Assembly (NCBI GenBank): GCA_026874595.1
Contig: CM049318.1
Location: 9,714,741 to 9,778,740, forward strand
Origin: Sipunculus nudus
Lineage: Eukaryota; Annelida; Sipuncula; Golfingiida; Sipunculidae
Direction: 5' to 3'
DNA: 64,000 bases
Made by a program: the position numbers and the translations under genes. A model generated the notes under the pieces. The model had not been told where the DNA came from. It saw nothing but the letters and a program-made list of their open reading frames with translations, and did no database searches. Position 1 is the stretch's first letter; each line of letters begins with the position of its first letter. Shown here piece by piece: positions 50,701 to 59,718 of this stretch.

Positions 50701-53700
50701 TTTATTGGTTATTTTGAGCAAGAACCTTTGATATTTACGTTAAAGGAGAATTTCTATATCTTGCTGGCCATTGCTGTCTTGTAGGAATATAATGTGCCGG
50801 AGTGCAGGACGGAATCCAATCATGATTGAACGAACATTTTTATTTAAAAAGTTAAGCAAGCTAATTGAGTAATAAGGTTTCCAAATCTCTGTGTGGCTAG
50901 ATAAAAAGAGATACGATTAACTGAACCTGTTCTAATGCAGTTTTGCCACCGTATGTTATTGATCCAATCAGACAGGCAGATGGAGCCAAATGTGTCTCAG
51001 GAAACAAATGTCAAAACTTATTATTGCCAGTTCTAAGCATGCCAGCGAAGACCATAGATCCCGAATTCTGATTGCCTCCGAAGACATAATTGCCTGCGAT
51101 TCTGCTTGTTTCACTGTGTACGTGGTATTTCGGAACCTTTTCGCTATTCGCAAATGATATATTTGGAATAGTTGATAAGGTTTCGGAGCTGATTCTTATT
51201 AGGATGTGAAAACAGTGTCATTCTTTCTCTTTTGTAATTCTTGTAATGCATTAGATTTTGTAGTGAGATAGGGCAATTTCTTAACTCAGACGAAGAACAG
51301 GCCCATTCACTAATAGGGTCCGCCTTTGTTTTAGAATTTACCTTAATGCAGCAATTAAACTGACAGGCTTTTCTGTGAACATACAGCAAAGTATTATTAG
51401 GATTCCGGCGAAGGTATTTTTGTAGTATCAGACTGCGATTCTAGTTTAATATGCTCAGGTTTTGACCGTGGTGGGAGAAGGGCCGGAAGTCCCAGACAGG
51501 TAATTACATCCCGAGGTAGCTCAAACAATAAAGGAAAAAAAATAATAATTGGAATATCAAGCAGGTCACGTGACTTCGTCCCTTTGAAGTATTCGTCAAG
51601 ACAGATTTTGATTGAATCAATAGCAGGGTTCGGGCGACGGTTAGTTGAGATAATCTTGACGGGTTGCCGCTGTAATCACGCCTGCAGTGACAATTTAATT
51701 TGCTCCTTCTTATTGTTGGTCATGCTCACCCGGAAAATGAGGAGCTTCAAGAAATCCGCCCATATTAAAGCCAATCATCTGCTCCCACCGTCTTCGGGTG
51801 TTTCTGCAGGTGCTCGTTATTTTCATTTAAGAATGTACAAAGGAAAAGAAACGACTATGAAAAGCAATGTACAATGTGTGGTATTGTGAGGGCAGGCCCT
51901 TCAATACGTCCACCTACGCCGAGGACTATTACAATGAGCACCGCTCTTCTTCAAAATATTTATACATAATCTTCTGAGAACGGTTAAAATGTGACAAAAA
52001 CATCCTCCACTAACAGAACAAGAATATTATACCAAAATACCGAAACTGGAGCCAGGGTAATTGTCAAATATAGCGCACAAAGTGTTGACGCTTATACATT
52101 ATTAAGAGAATGGTCAATTTAAATGCCTAAATAAGCAGAAGGTCTATCAACCAGATGAAAAAAACTGAAGGTTTTCATATTTTACAGTTAACAAATGTCA
52201 TGTATACACAAAAACTTGCACATTCAGTCAGAACTGCCCAATATTAATTAAACCTGTTTATTATTAGGGAATATATGTTTTGCTAAAATATTGGATCTTT
52301 TCAATTATGTGCCCCTATAATTTGCTCGAAGAATAGGGAGAATGTGTTTCCTTCTATCATCATTGATTGAGCTGCTGAATGCTTCATGCGGACATATCTC
52401 ATCATAAGAATGACATCTCCACACCAGCACTTATTCAAGACCTGGTATTAGTTACACTTTATGGTTTCATTTTCTCATCAACCATGTCACCTGACTGTGC
52501 CCAGAAAGTCCGGCCAAAAGCAGTTTCTGTGATTTGTTCCTGTCACCTATGAGTACCTAGAGGTCGGACTTTGGCAGGCGTCTTTTTCGCCATATATATC
52601 ACAATATTGCAAGGACAAATCTTGTTCAACTTGTCAAGATATTTATTAGGAAGGTCTGTCTTAAAGATTGACAGTTGTGAGCAGAATCTATAATCAAGAC
52701 AGTCGTCTTTTCATTTTCCAAACTTTCGTTTATAAACCGAAGCCTGCTCATGACAACTTGATGAAGATAAGCTGAATATAAATTTATTTTACGATCCATA
52801 AAAGCAATCGGAAGAAATCTGCTGGTGAATTGCACGGTACGTCACGGAAACAGTGAGTTCAGCCATTGGAGGAAAAGCCCTCGGAGTATCTTCTGAATGG
52901 AAGCACGGGGAAGTAATGTCTCCCGGTTGTAAAATATTATTTTACACAATTTACTGGTCCACGGTCCCGTGTTGTTGCCATATTTCATTTATTTATCTTT
53001 CTCTTGTCTGACTACAATATGCTACAATAGATCTGGCTGATTTCACTGTTATCTTATTTCGGGATACCACTATACAGAATAACTTAATGCATACTCCCCC
53101 TATCCATCTTAACGAAATGCACCCTGTAGTGTAATGGGCGGTCAAACAGCAGAGAAGTCAGGATTGCGTGTAATAAACAGTCAATGGACAGAAGCGAGGC
53201 ATTGGGCCCTGCAGTGTGATAATTGATCAGACAGAAGAAGCGAAAAATGGGCCCTGTAGTGTGAAAAAATGTTCAGACAGAAGAAGCGTTGAAGGCCCTG
53301 TAGTGTAATTAATGGTCAGACAGAATAAGCGTCAAAATAGGCCATGTATTGTTTTTGGATGAGCAAAAAAAAACATTAACGAAAAATAGGCCATGCAGTG
53401 TAATGAAAGGTGAAAGAGCAGGAGCGAGAAAATGGGCCCGGTAGTGTAATAAATGGTCAGACAGAACAAGCGGGAAATGGACCCTGTAGTGTAATAAATG
53501 GTCAGAAAGAACAAGCGGGAAATGGACCCTGTAGTGTAATAAATGGTTTGACAGAATAAACGTCAAAAGAGGCCCTGTAGTGTTTTTGGATGAGCAAAAA
53601 ACATTAACGAAAAATAGGCCATGCAGTGTAATGAAAGGTGGAAGAGCAGGAGCGAAATATGGGCCTGGTAGTGTAATAAATGGCCAGACAGAACAAGCGG

Positions 53701-56700
53701 GAAATGGACCCTGTAGTGTGATAAATGGTCAGACAGAACAAGCAGGAAATGGACCCTGTAGTGTAATAAATGGTCAGACAGAAAAATTGGGAAATGGACC
53801 CTGTAGTGTAATTAATGGTCTGACAGAAAAAAAAGCGGATAATGGGCCCTTTAGTGTAATGCTGAGCAAACAACAACACGAAGAAATAGGCCATGCAGTG
53901 TAAATAAAAGCCAAAAAGTAGAAGCGAGAAAATGGGCCCTGGTGTGTAATAAATGGTCACACAGAAAAAAACGAGAACATGGGTCCTGTACTCTAATGGA
54001 TGAGTAAACAACAGGAAGAACCGAGAAAATAGTTCCTGTAGTGTTATAAATGGTCAGACAGGTGAAGCGGGAAAATGGGCCTTGTTGTGTTATAGAATAG
54101 CAAACAACAGGAATGGACACTGTAGTGGCCCCTTACTATTTCTTTCCTATGGGTCCATTTTTTCGCCAAAGAGCGAGAGCGAAGAATAAGCCCTGTAAGG
54201 TGATATATCTTTGCTGGGATAGACATATAGAAATTTAAGCCATAGTGCTATGGCTCTGTACAGAGTCTTTTTCTCCGTTCCTCCGTTTATATCAGGAGCG
54301 AGGAAAAGAGCTTGGAGTGCAATCATTGGTTATAAAGAGCAGGAGCGCATAAATAATTTAAAAAGTTGTCTCGACAAATCGTAAAATGGGCATTCAGAAT
54401 ATCATCTTTCCAAACTTTAAGTTATTTGTCCTATTTTTCATAAGGTATGTGTATCATGAATAATCATTATAAATAGTAATAATAATAATAACAATAATAA
54501 TAATAATAATAATTATTATTATTATTATTATAAAATGACTGATCACAGTTAACACGACGGCAAAGCAAGACTTAACTGTCTAGGGAGGCCTTTCAAACAG
54601 GAAATGACCTCTATCAACCAAGGGATGTCCGGTTGAGTATGTTTGTATTAACATTTCACGGAATTACCCTTGTCTCTTGACCAGCTGATAATGCGGAATT
54701 GGGATGGGCGGTCATCGCTGAGGCCAGAGTGGAAGAAGCTTCAACATCCCTACACCTTGGCCGCAGACGAGCAATTTCCAACTTATAATAAACAAGTGCC
54801 CGCTCCTCAGGAGCGTGTACCTTAGCCCAGGCCTTGTTATATACATTCAAAATACCATCAACACAACCCAACCCGAATGTACACTTTATCGTTGAAATTA
54901 ATTCAAGTCTTGAGGTCTCTCTCACGCAACAGAAACAAATCGGACAGAAAGACAGAAAAAATATGACTTTACATTTACATCTGAATCCGTTATATTCTTG
55001 AAAATGACCGTCTCCACCAGTTTATTTAAATTCACTCATAATTGTTTGATAAGACAAAATAACAACACAAACATACAAACAATCAGACAGACAAAGACGG
55101 TCAGGTATCAACTCCTTTTTAGTCTGAATAAAGTCTCACAGAGAAACAGGAGGTCGTTTCTGACCCAACGAACTCGAGGTCGATGCAAGAGATCGAATTA
55201 ATTATTGATGGACTATAGAGTTTAAACGTTCACAGTGACGTAACGATATTCCCTCGGGGGAAAACAGAAGTCCCAGCCCGTGTTAAATCTACAATGCTGA
55301 AGTGAAAATAGCCCTCGCCTCGAACAAGTGGTATCGAACTCTGGTTTGCTTTGGATTTCTATTTTCGATAATCATAAAATTGGATAATTACCATCTTAGA
55401 TAACATTTCTAACCTAAATAAGTAGATTTCAGTATTTGCCGTATTTTTATTATATTACATGAAATGCTTAAGAATAAATGTGTAGGAGAAAGTCGACATA
55501 TAACTGAGTAACAGTACATTGGAAATCACAAACTAATCCTTAATGTAAATTATTTACACTTGGGCTTAAGGTATGTTTTATTTAAACATGAATTGAGTTG
55601 GGTTATAGATATTAAGTTGCGACCTGGCCTATGATGGGGTGTCTTTAGAGCCCGGATAAAGCTATTTGGATATAACAATCTCAGCAAACCTCTGGGTAAT
55701 TTCCTCCAAAAGGTCCTGAATATTAAACACTGTGAAATGCTTCAAAGGGCCTGTATCTTCATTGCCCATTCCCTTCGATAAATTCTGTGTCCTTAAATTG
55801 TTGAACATTACAGAGGAACCTAAACCCATGGCCAGTGTTTACCGCTTCCCGGGTTCAGCGACTGCCGGAGTAAGAAACAAGTTGCAAAGCTGTTTTCCAT
55901 GTATAGCAGTTTCATGGCCTCAGTTTAACTGGACTTGATACGATGTTGAATAAAACGCCTGTAAGCTTCTGGATCTGATAAAGTGTAATTATAGCTTAAT
56001 GTCAACAGTTCTTTCGAAAGAGATTTAAGCCAGACAGTTTGGACAAAGGAAGCACAAAGGATGTACAAAGTAATGCATTCTTTGACTAGTGGGTGAAATT
56101 ATGATTTAATTCGAACATGAAATAAAAGATCAATTATTTATGGGCTTATCAAATTTGGAATAATAAATCTTATTTTCCAACAATGAAAAGACGTTACGTC
56201 CAATATAAAACTGCTGTCCAAACAGACCAACATTCATCTTGAACCAATTCATCTTGAATTAAAAACAAAGTCACATGTACTAAATTCGCTACTTACTTTA
56301 TTCACTCAACCTATCCTGCAATGTAACATCCGATTACATTCCTTGCAGCTAAAATTAAAGCGTTACTAGTTTTATGGTAAATTATTGTAATTTTGTTATA
56401 ATTAAAGTGTCACTTAAGGCTGTGTTATTAACGTCCAAAGTCAATTCGTCAATACAGGGGGATAGGGATATATATGTGACACGTTCATGTTATCATTACC
56501 TGCAATTTAGAGAGTAAGATGTATATACTGGATGCAAAATATCAATAATTTGACTGGGAAACTTTTGTTATATTTCTGCCTTTTTCCTTGACCATGTTTT
56601 TTAATTATGTACTTGCAAAATCTCAAATATGCTAAGTTTCCGCAAAAAAACATATATACATACATACACACATATACATGTTTATATTTTGCTCCAACCT

Positions 56701-57351
56701 ACCTATATGAATCATCCCAATCTATAATTAGACAAACAGATAAAAAGACACCACTGTTTATCCGTTTAATACGACCCTTCCCTTGACACACAAGTTATAA
56801 CCTGATGAACAATCATTGTCACTTTTCGTTCCATTGCTCCTAATTGCCAGAATTTCCTTTCTTTGATATTCTTTTTTTTTTTAAACACACATTCTGTCAA
56901 ACTTGTTTACTGATAATTTCTGTCTTACAATATTACTCATACCATCTCACGAAATCAACATTTAATATAAACTATATAATTTTGTACAGTCAAGTGTCAT
57001 GAAACGTCAACGAATATATACCATCTAATAACACTGACAGAACAAAAATGCATCGTGTGTCTTCAAATCTTTCCTATCTTTCCTCATCGTACTTTATTTA
57101 ACCTACAATCTTTACTAGCACCTCTCCTCCAGATTTATTGCTTAACATATCAAAAATGGATGTCATAATATATTCGAAATTGATACATATGTACTTTAAC
57201 AATATTGATACCTCAAAGCATGACAGTTGCCGTGCGTTCCCCCGTATGGCTTCTAATACGACTCAAGTAAAAGCTAACCAGCTCAATTTAGATTCCTATA
57301 TATTGAGCCATGTATTCGCGGCTGTGGAAAAAGGTTTTGGCCAACTTGGCC

Positions 57352-57389
<38 letters not shown>

Positions 57390-57585
57390 AACACTTTGAT
57401 AAGTAAGAACAAACTTCATATTAGACTAAGGAAGTTATTACATTAGATGTCTTCAACCAGGTAAACCTTTGAAGTGAATACTGTAGGGATTAATATCTGC
57501 AGGAGGAAAAAAAAAATTACAACTTACCTGTCAGAAGTGCTGTCAGGAAAAATAAAAAAGTCACTCCACAAGCTATAGATACCAT
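27297..57585 (-). CDS. Nicotinic acetylcholine receptor alpha-type (alpha7-like) subunit, complete, 7 coding exons, 501 aa
   Basis: The CDS joins 57585..57528, 35770..35631, 35353..35309, 34610..34501, 33830..33286, 31660..31479 and 27722..27297 (1506 nt). All junctions are GT-AG and phases agree. It encodes a plasma-membrane acetylcholine-gated cation channel subunit. Seen in the protein: signal peptide (1 to about 22); ligand-binding domain with Cys-loop C154 to C168; loop [10 protein letters not shown] (Y116); loop B W175; loop [10 protein letters not shown] (C218/C219); loop D W83; M1 about 238-259; M2 about 267-289 with GEK before it (E266 at -1'), L276 at 9' and E287 at 20'; M3 about 301-325; cytoplasmic loop 326-470; M4 about 472-496. 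The vicinal cysteines make it alpha-type. Having both principal and complementary site residues fits an alpha7-like subunit that could form homomers (inference). About 500 residues is the usual family length. Exons 3 (45 bp) and 4 (110 bp) have the sizes conserved in vertebrate receptor genes. No stop or frameshift was found. Confidence 0.95.
27723..31478 (-). other. nAChR intron 6
   Basis: This 3.8 kb AT-rich intron in the cytoplasmic loop separates exon 6 from exon 7. It includes an (ATT)n tract at about 31013-31073. I saw no other exon-like stretch. Confidence 0.85.
31013..31073. repeat. (ATT)n microsatellite in nAChR intron 6
   Basis: Imperfect ATT repeat with a few interruptions. Confidence 0.9.
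31479..31660 (-). CDS. nAChR coding exon 6: M3 and start of the cytoplasmic loop
   Basis: The 182-nt exon supplies the last two bases of codon 300 and residues 301-360. It completes VPLIGQFF, gives M3 (about 301-325), then the amphipathic MX-helix segment [20 protein letters not shown] and the basic stretch [11 protein letters not shown]. Acceptor is gttgtag, donor AAG|gtgagc, phase 0 out. The position and sequence pattern match the M3-MX region of nicotinic subunits. Confidence 0.95.
33286..33830 (-). CDS. nAChR coding exon 5: Cys-loop, loops B and C, M1 and M2
   Basis: The 545-nt exon covers residues 118-299 plus one base of codon 300. It carries the Cys-loop (C154 and C168 with 13 residues between, including the FPFDEQSC core), loop B GSWTYDG (W175), the GEWDLVG segment, loop C with C218-C219, M1 ([15 protein letters not shown]...), and M2 introduced by SGEKVSLG. 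The P-P-T-S-E segment follows M2. A single exon spanning all of this is common in invertebrate family members. Acceptor is cccgtag, donor ATAG|gtaaga. Confidence 0.97.
34407..34461. repeat. (ACT)n(ATT)n microsatellite in nAChR intron 4
   Basis: Four ACT units run into about 14 ATT units. It ends less than 50 bp from the donor of exon 4. Confidence 0.9.
34501..34610 (-). CDS. nAChR coding exon 4: loop D and loop A
   Basis: The 110-nt exon (residues 82-117 plus two bases of codon 118) matches the conserved 110-bp exon 4 of nicotinic genes. It holds the loop D region WTD (W83), two possible N-glycosylation sites (N87 in NLT, N91 in NVS), the NVSEYGG segment seen in alpha7-type subunits, and loop [10 protein letters not shown]. 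Acceptor is gacag, donor AACAG|gtaaac. Confidence 0.96.
35309..35353 (-). CDS. nAChR coding exon 3: 45-bp NEKNQ microexon
   Basis: The 45-nt exon encodes [15 protein letters not shown] (residues 67-81) in phase 0 at both ends. Acceptor is tttttag, donor gtaagt. Exon 3 of nicotinic subunit genes is conserved at 45 bp and carries the (D/N)EKNQ motif. Odd point: where most subunits have a W(L/V) pair after the NEKNQ strand, this one reads AFFQF. The next residues (HWTD) keep the loop D tryptophan. Confidence 0.95.
35631..35770 (-). CDS. nAChR coding exon 2: N-terminal helix and first beta strands
   Basis: The 140-nt exon (residues 20-66) lies between acceptor tttgcag and donor CTG|gtgaga, phase 1 in and phase 0 out. 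It contains the family pattern of an N-terminal helix ([13 protein letters not shown]), then ARPV, then [15 protein letters not shown], which leads into the NEKNQ of exon 3. This matches the start of the mature extracellular domain in nicotinic subunits. Confidence 0.95.
35930..36020. repeat. Pyrimidine-rich CT tract
   Basis: The plus strand is almost all C and T, with CTCT and CTGT units, within intron 1 close to exon 2. On the transcribed minus strand it is purine-rich. Confidence 0.75.
36598..36680. repeat. GA/GACA-rich simple repeat
   Basis: A GAGAGA tract is followed by CAGA units. Confidence 0.85.
38060..38225. repeat. G-run plus (ATT)n microsatellite
   Basis: A G homopolymer of about 15 bases at 38068-38082 is followed by GAAGAA-type purine repeats. 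An imperfect ATT tract follows at 38163-38225. Confidence 0.85.
40190..40590 (+). mobile_element. Dispersed repeat family, copy 2 (within nAChR intron 1)
   Basis: This is the partner of 11270-11660, diverged perhaps a third of positions by eye. The same order of short conserved blocks spans about 400 bp, which rules out chance. Function and class are unknown. Confidence 0.65.
41621..41750. repeat. Compound microsatellite (CTGT)n(CT)n(CGAT)n
   Basis: CTGT units pass into about 20 CT units, then five to six CGAT units (41727-41748). It lies 160 bp left of the TA-flanked MITE. Confidence 0.97.
41911..42356. mobile_element. TA-flanked MITE, 446 bp, Tc1/mariner-like
   Basis: The left end CTGTGGTTGGCTT and the right end AAGCCAACCACAG are perfect 13-bp inverted repeats. 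Each is flanked by TA (41909-41910 and 42357-42358). Subterminal TTCGCGAT-type motifs recur at both ends in inverted arrangement. There is no transposase ORF. The TA target duplication fits non-autonomous Tc1/mariner-type elements (inference). Confidence 0.75.
43430..43710 (+). repeat. Duplicated ~270-bp block, copy 1
   Basis: It shares ACATGGGATAACA, ATATGTTTT, TTAACyTGAGA, GATGAGGTGTTTACAGTCGG, CGAACACCTGG and GTACC-(A/G)-TGTTTGCT with 46745-47010 in the same order and orientation. It is non-coding. Confidence 0.75.
43796..44400. mobile_element. TCCG-repeat dispersed element, tandemly duplicated in part
   Basis: It begins TCAGCTGACTGAAAGTCATC, with a run of TCCGTCCGTCCG at 43858-43870, then ACATCGTAACCACTAGACCT and TTTCCTTGGAAACCTGAAA. 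A second diverged copy of the middle part follows at 44210-44330 (ATCGTAACCATTTGACCTAG, TTTCCTTGGAAACATGAAA). Elements starting with a TCAGCTGA-type end and a TCCG run are familiar in bivalve genomes. Class uncertain. Confidence 0.55.
45917..45953. repeat. Long G tract (G-quadruplex candidate)
   Basis: About 30 G with a single C interruption, preceded by a T run. It could form a G-quadruplex. In intron 1 the transcribed strand carries it as C. Confidence 0.9.
46745..47010 (+). repeat. Duplicated ~270-bp block, copy 2
   Basis: This is the direct-orientation partner of 43430-43710, 3.3 kb away. The best-conserved core is 46895-47000 (ATGAGGTGTTTACAGTCGGG). Confidence 0.75.
48044..48112. repeat. 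Two-copy tandem duplication, about 34 bp
   Basis: GGCTTCTTGAAACGGAGCTA followed by CGGTGTG is repeated with few changes (GGCTTCTGGAAACTGAGCTA, CGGTGTG). Confidence 0.85.
53105..54330. repeat. 45-bp minisatellite with irregular flanks
   Basis: Core units of the form CCCTGTAGTGTAATAAATGG then TCAGACAGAACAAGCGGGAA have a 45-bp period (best at 53430-53540 and 53660-53820). Outer units are 48-60 bp and diverged. A larger block containing TGTTTTTGGATGAGC is repeated about 230 bp apart (53350 and 53580). The plus strand is open through the core, with 15-residue repeats like [15 protein letters not shown]. Confidence 0.9.
54475..54533. repeat. (AAT)n/(ATT)n inverted microsatellite
   Basis: AAT repeats (54477-54511) switch to ATT repeats (54512-54531), making a perfect-type hairpin. 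It lies beside the 45-bp minisatellite. Confidence 0.9.
54668..54925 (-). CDS. Unrecognised exon-like open stretch inside nAChR intron 1
   Basis: The minus strand is open from 54925 to 54656, reading [17 protein letters not shown], then [20 protein letters not shown] and [18 protein letters not shown]. It is GC-richer than the surroundings. A plausible donor AGG|gtaatt ends the stretch at 54668. A pyrimidine-rich tract lies upstream near 54930-54960. It looks helical and basic-acidic like a real protein segment, but I do not recognise it. It could be a retrocopy fragment, a nested exon or chance. Confidence 0.2.
57353..57388. repeat. (CT)n microsatellite
   Basis: About 18 CT units, 140 bp downstream (in transcript sense) of the exon 1 donor. 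Confidence 0.95.
57528..57585 (-). CDS. nAChR coding exon 1: start codon and signal peptide
   Basis: The 58-nt exon gives residues 1-19 plus the first base of codon 20. ATG is at 57585. The peptide starts [19 protein letters not shown], a short n-region followed by a hydrophobic core, which is typical of the family's signal peptide. The donor is CAG|gtaagt, phase 1. Cleavage is probably soon after the exon junction, near the GAGC sequence encoded at the start of exon 2. This exon was located from the signal peptide, the donor and the matching phase of exon 2. A transcript would be needed to confirm the 21.8 kb join. Confidence 0.85.
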
Positions 57586-57930
57586 ATTGCTTTGTCCTGA
57601 ATTTCACCCGAATAAAGCACACTTCCGGTTTAACTGTGATCCTTCTTCCTAGTTTTCCACCCAAAAATGTCTTCTATAATTAATGGTTCACCTTCATCTG
57701 TCTCTTAGATAAAGGTCGATAAAGAGTGCAGTCGAGAACACTTTAGATAAAATGAAATGCAGTATTTCAAACCTGAAATACCGTGTTGAAATATAATCGC
57801 GTGTAAACGCTAATCTTTATCTTTTGCCATGGAAAACAGCTTTGCCCGTAAACCTAGAAGCTATCTGACTTTGCTTAATTAGCTAAAGTTCAGCCATGCC
57901 TTTCAGCTTTATAAAATCAATGCTCTTTCA
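57586..57930 (-). promoter_or_regulatory. Putative nAChR 5' UTR/proximal promoter
   Basis: Upstream of the start codon on the minus strand is an ETS-type site ACCGGAAGT (57629..57621), about 36 bp before the ATG. Further up is a TATAAA-like sequence near 57911-57917. The transcription start is not known. Both sites are short matches and could be chance. Confidence 0.25.
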
Positions 57931-59505
57931 TTTACCGGGCAATCATTATGTAACATCGGTGACGTTAGGAAAGTAGAATATAATATGGAAACCGGGAGGT
58001 ATATAAAATCCGTTTTCCTAATCAATCTTTGTTACGCATATTTTCCGTACCCCCTTCACGGGCTGCAATGTAAAAAAAAAAGATATTGTTAAGGAGTTCC
58101 CATGTCAACGCCTTTGATATAAACGCATCCAAATCAAAGATTCACATCCAGCTAAAGAGTTTCTTCTGAAATAAATGTGCGTGGTGACGTAACTGCTTTC
58201 GTTTGTTGGTTCGTTGAAAAAAGTTTATCATAAGGCTTGTTAAGGCGTAGGCATACCCTGAGGTGTATCTAAATGGATCCGTGGACAGTAATAATGATGC
58301 CCGCTGTTTTCTGCATGTCGTTGGCCTTGGTTTATATAAATTCCTTGAAATCCACCTGCTAATGTCAAACCAAGAATCTCTGGTCATATTAATATATAAA
58401 GTGTAACTAAAATAATAATTGTTTCACATTACAGCATATTGTTTGTTTCCTTTTTCCCTTATCAACTCTCGTTCTATATTATCTTGTAAGGTCCATGTTT
58501 CACATGACGCACTGGGTGTGAATGTTAACAACATTGTTTTGGTTATTATACCAAATCATTGATAAACAGCCCTAAGTTTCAACTGGTTTTAAATGAAGAC
58601 CTTTATCACAAAATACAGCTCATGAAATAACGTAAATCGACCTGATTCCAGTTTGTATCCATGACACATCAAAGAAAAGTTGCAGGCTGTGTAAATGCAT
58701 TAACGAGTTATCCTCCGCCAAGATATATAATATCTGCACGTGGCTCCCAATGCCAGTGAGAGACGCGATGCTACTAAAAACAAGCTCTCGCTGTGGCCGC
58801 CTGTGGCATAATCAATTGTGCGCTACTCTCAAGTAAACGAGACTTGGATGAGAGCAGCCGACATAAGCATATTCCCGCCACGTGTGCCCAGGCCCGACAG
58901 CATGTAATTGACCACGTAGTTAAACATCCTGACCCCATCTTAAAAGCCAAATAGAGTGACATCAACAAGTCTATTGGTAATATAAAGTCAGTTTATTCCC
59001 CCTACTATACCCCTTTTTGATTATTTATATGTGCCAATGTTAGTTTATTGGCATTTGAACTGATTATTATACACCTGAATCTCATATTTTCAAGCGGAAT
59101 TTTTCCATTGTATATTTAACTATTGCCGTAACCATGGTGATGTTGCCCCCATAAATTGCCAATATACGCTTTAGAACAGGGGGTCCTATCTTAAAGGGGG
59201 TATACCCCTTCTTGAGATACTATGGCATCTCAAATATGCTTCGAATTTTATCTTGTTTCTTTTTTATTATTATTTTTTTTTTGGGTTAGCTTGTATGTTG
59301 GTCAGAAGTGCCAGAGAAGAAGATGCGGATTACAGTATTAACTAAGTATTAGATATTATAATCGTCCAGGAGTTTCCTAGCGTTTAATTTATAAGTCCGA
59401 TGGACCTGACTGATAATCAATATACATATATGTGTAAAAATTCGAAACCCATTAATTTGGAGAAACTTATAACATAAAGCATATAAGTAAACCAGTACCT
59501 GGATG
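57931..59505. other. No gene recognised upstream of nAChR
   Basis: Mostly AT-rich with short frames. A GC-richer patch at 58740-58960 is open on the minus strand but shows no recognisable motif. Confidence 0.5.
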
Positions 59506-59718
59506 ATCCGAATACCGATTATTAGAATGTCGGTAATCCAAACAGATTTAATCCGAATACCGATTATTGTAACGTCTATAAATAGCCCAGGCATTATTCG
59601 AATACCGACTACTGGAATGTCGAATATCAAAACAGTGATGAACCGTAAATCCGTTACCAGAACATCGATAATATTCACAATGTTGATCCGAAAGCCCACC
59701 ATCCGAAATTATTCAGCC
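59506..59718. repeat. 45-bp (15-codon) degenerate tandem repeat
   Basis: Four full 45-bp units and one partial unit, each starting ATCCGAATACCG or a variant. All are in one plus-strand frame (IRIPIIRMSVIQTDL, IRIPIIVTSINSPGI, IRIPTTGMSNIKTVM, NRKSVTRTSIIFTML). The frame is also open on the minus strand. No known protein was recognised. Confidence 0.85.

Larger units (their letters stand above)
35771..57527 (-). other. nAChR intron 1 (21.8 kb), repeat-rich
   Basis: This very long first intron separates the signal-peptide exon from the mature domain. It holds the dispersed elements, MITE, microsatellites and 45-bp minisatellite listed separately. Stretches at 36.2-40.1 kb, 40.6-41.6 kb, 47.1-53.1 kb and 55-57.3 kb show nothing beyond AT-rich unique-looking sequence and short open frames without recognisable protein character. 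Confidence 0.75.
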
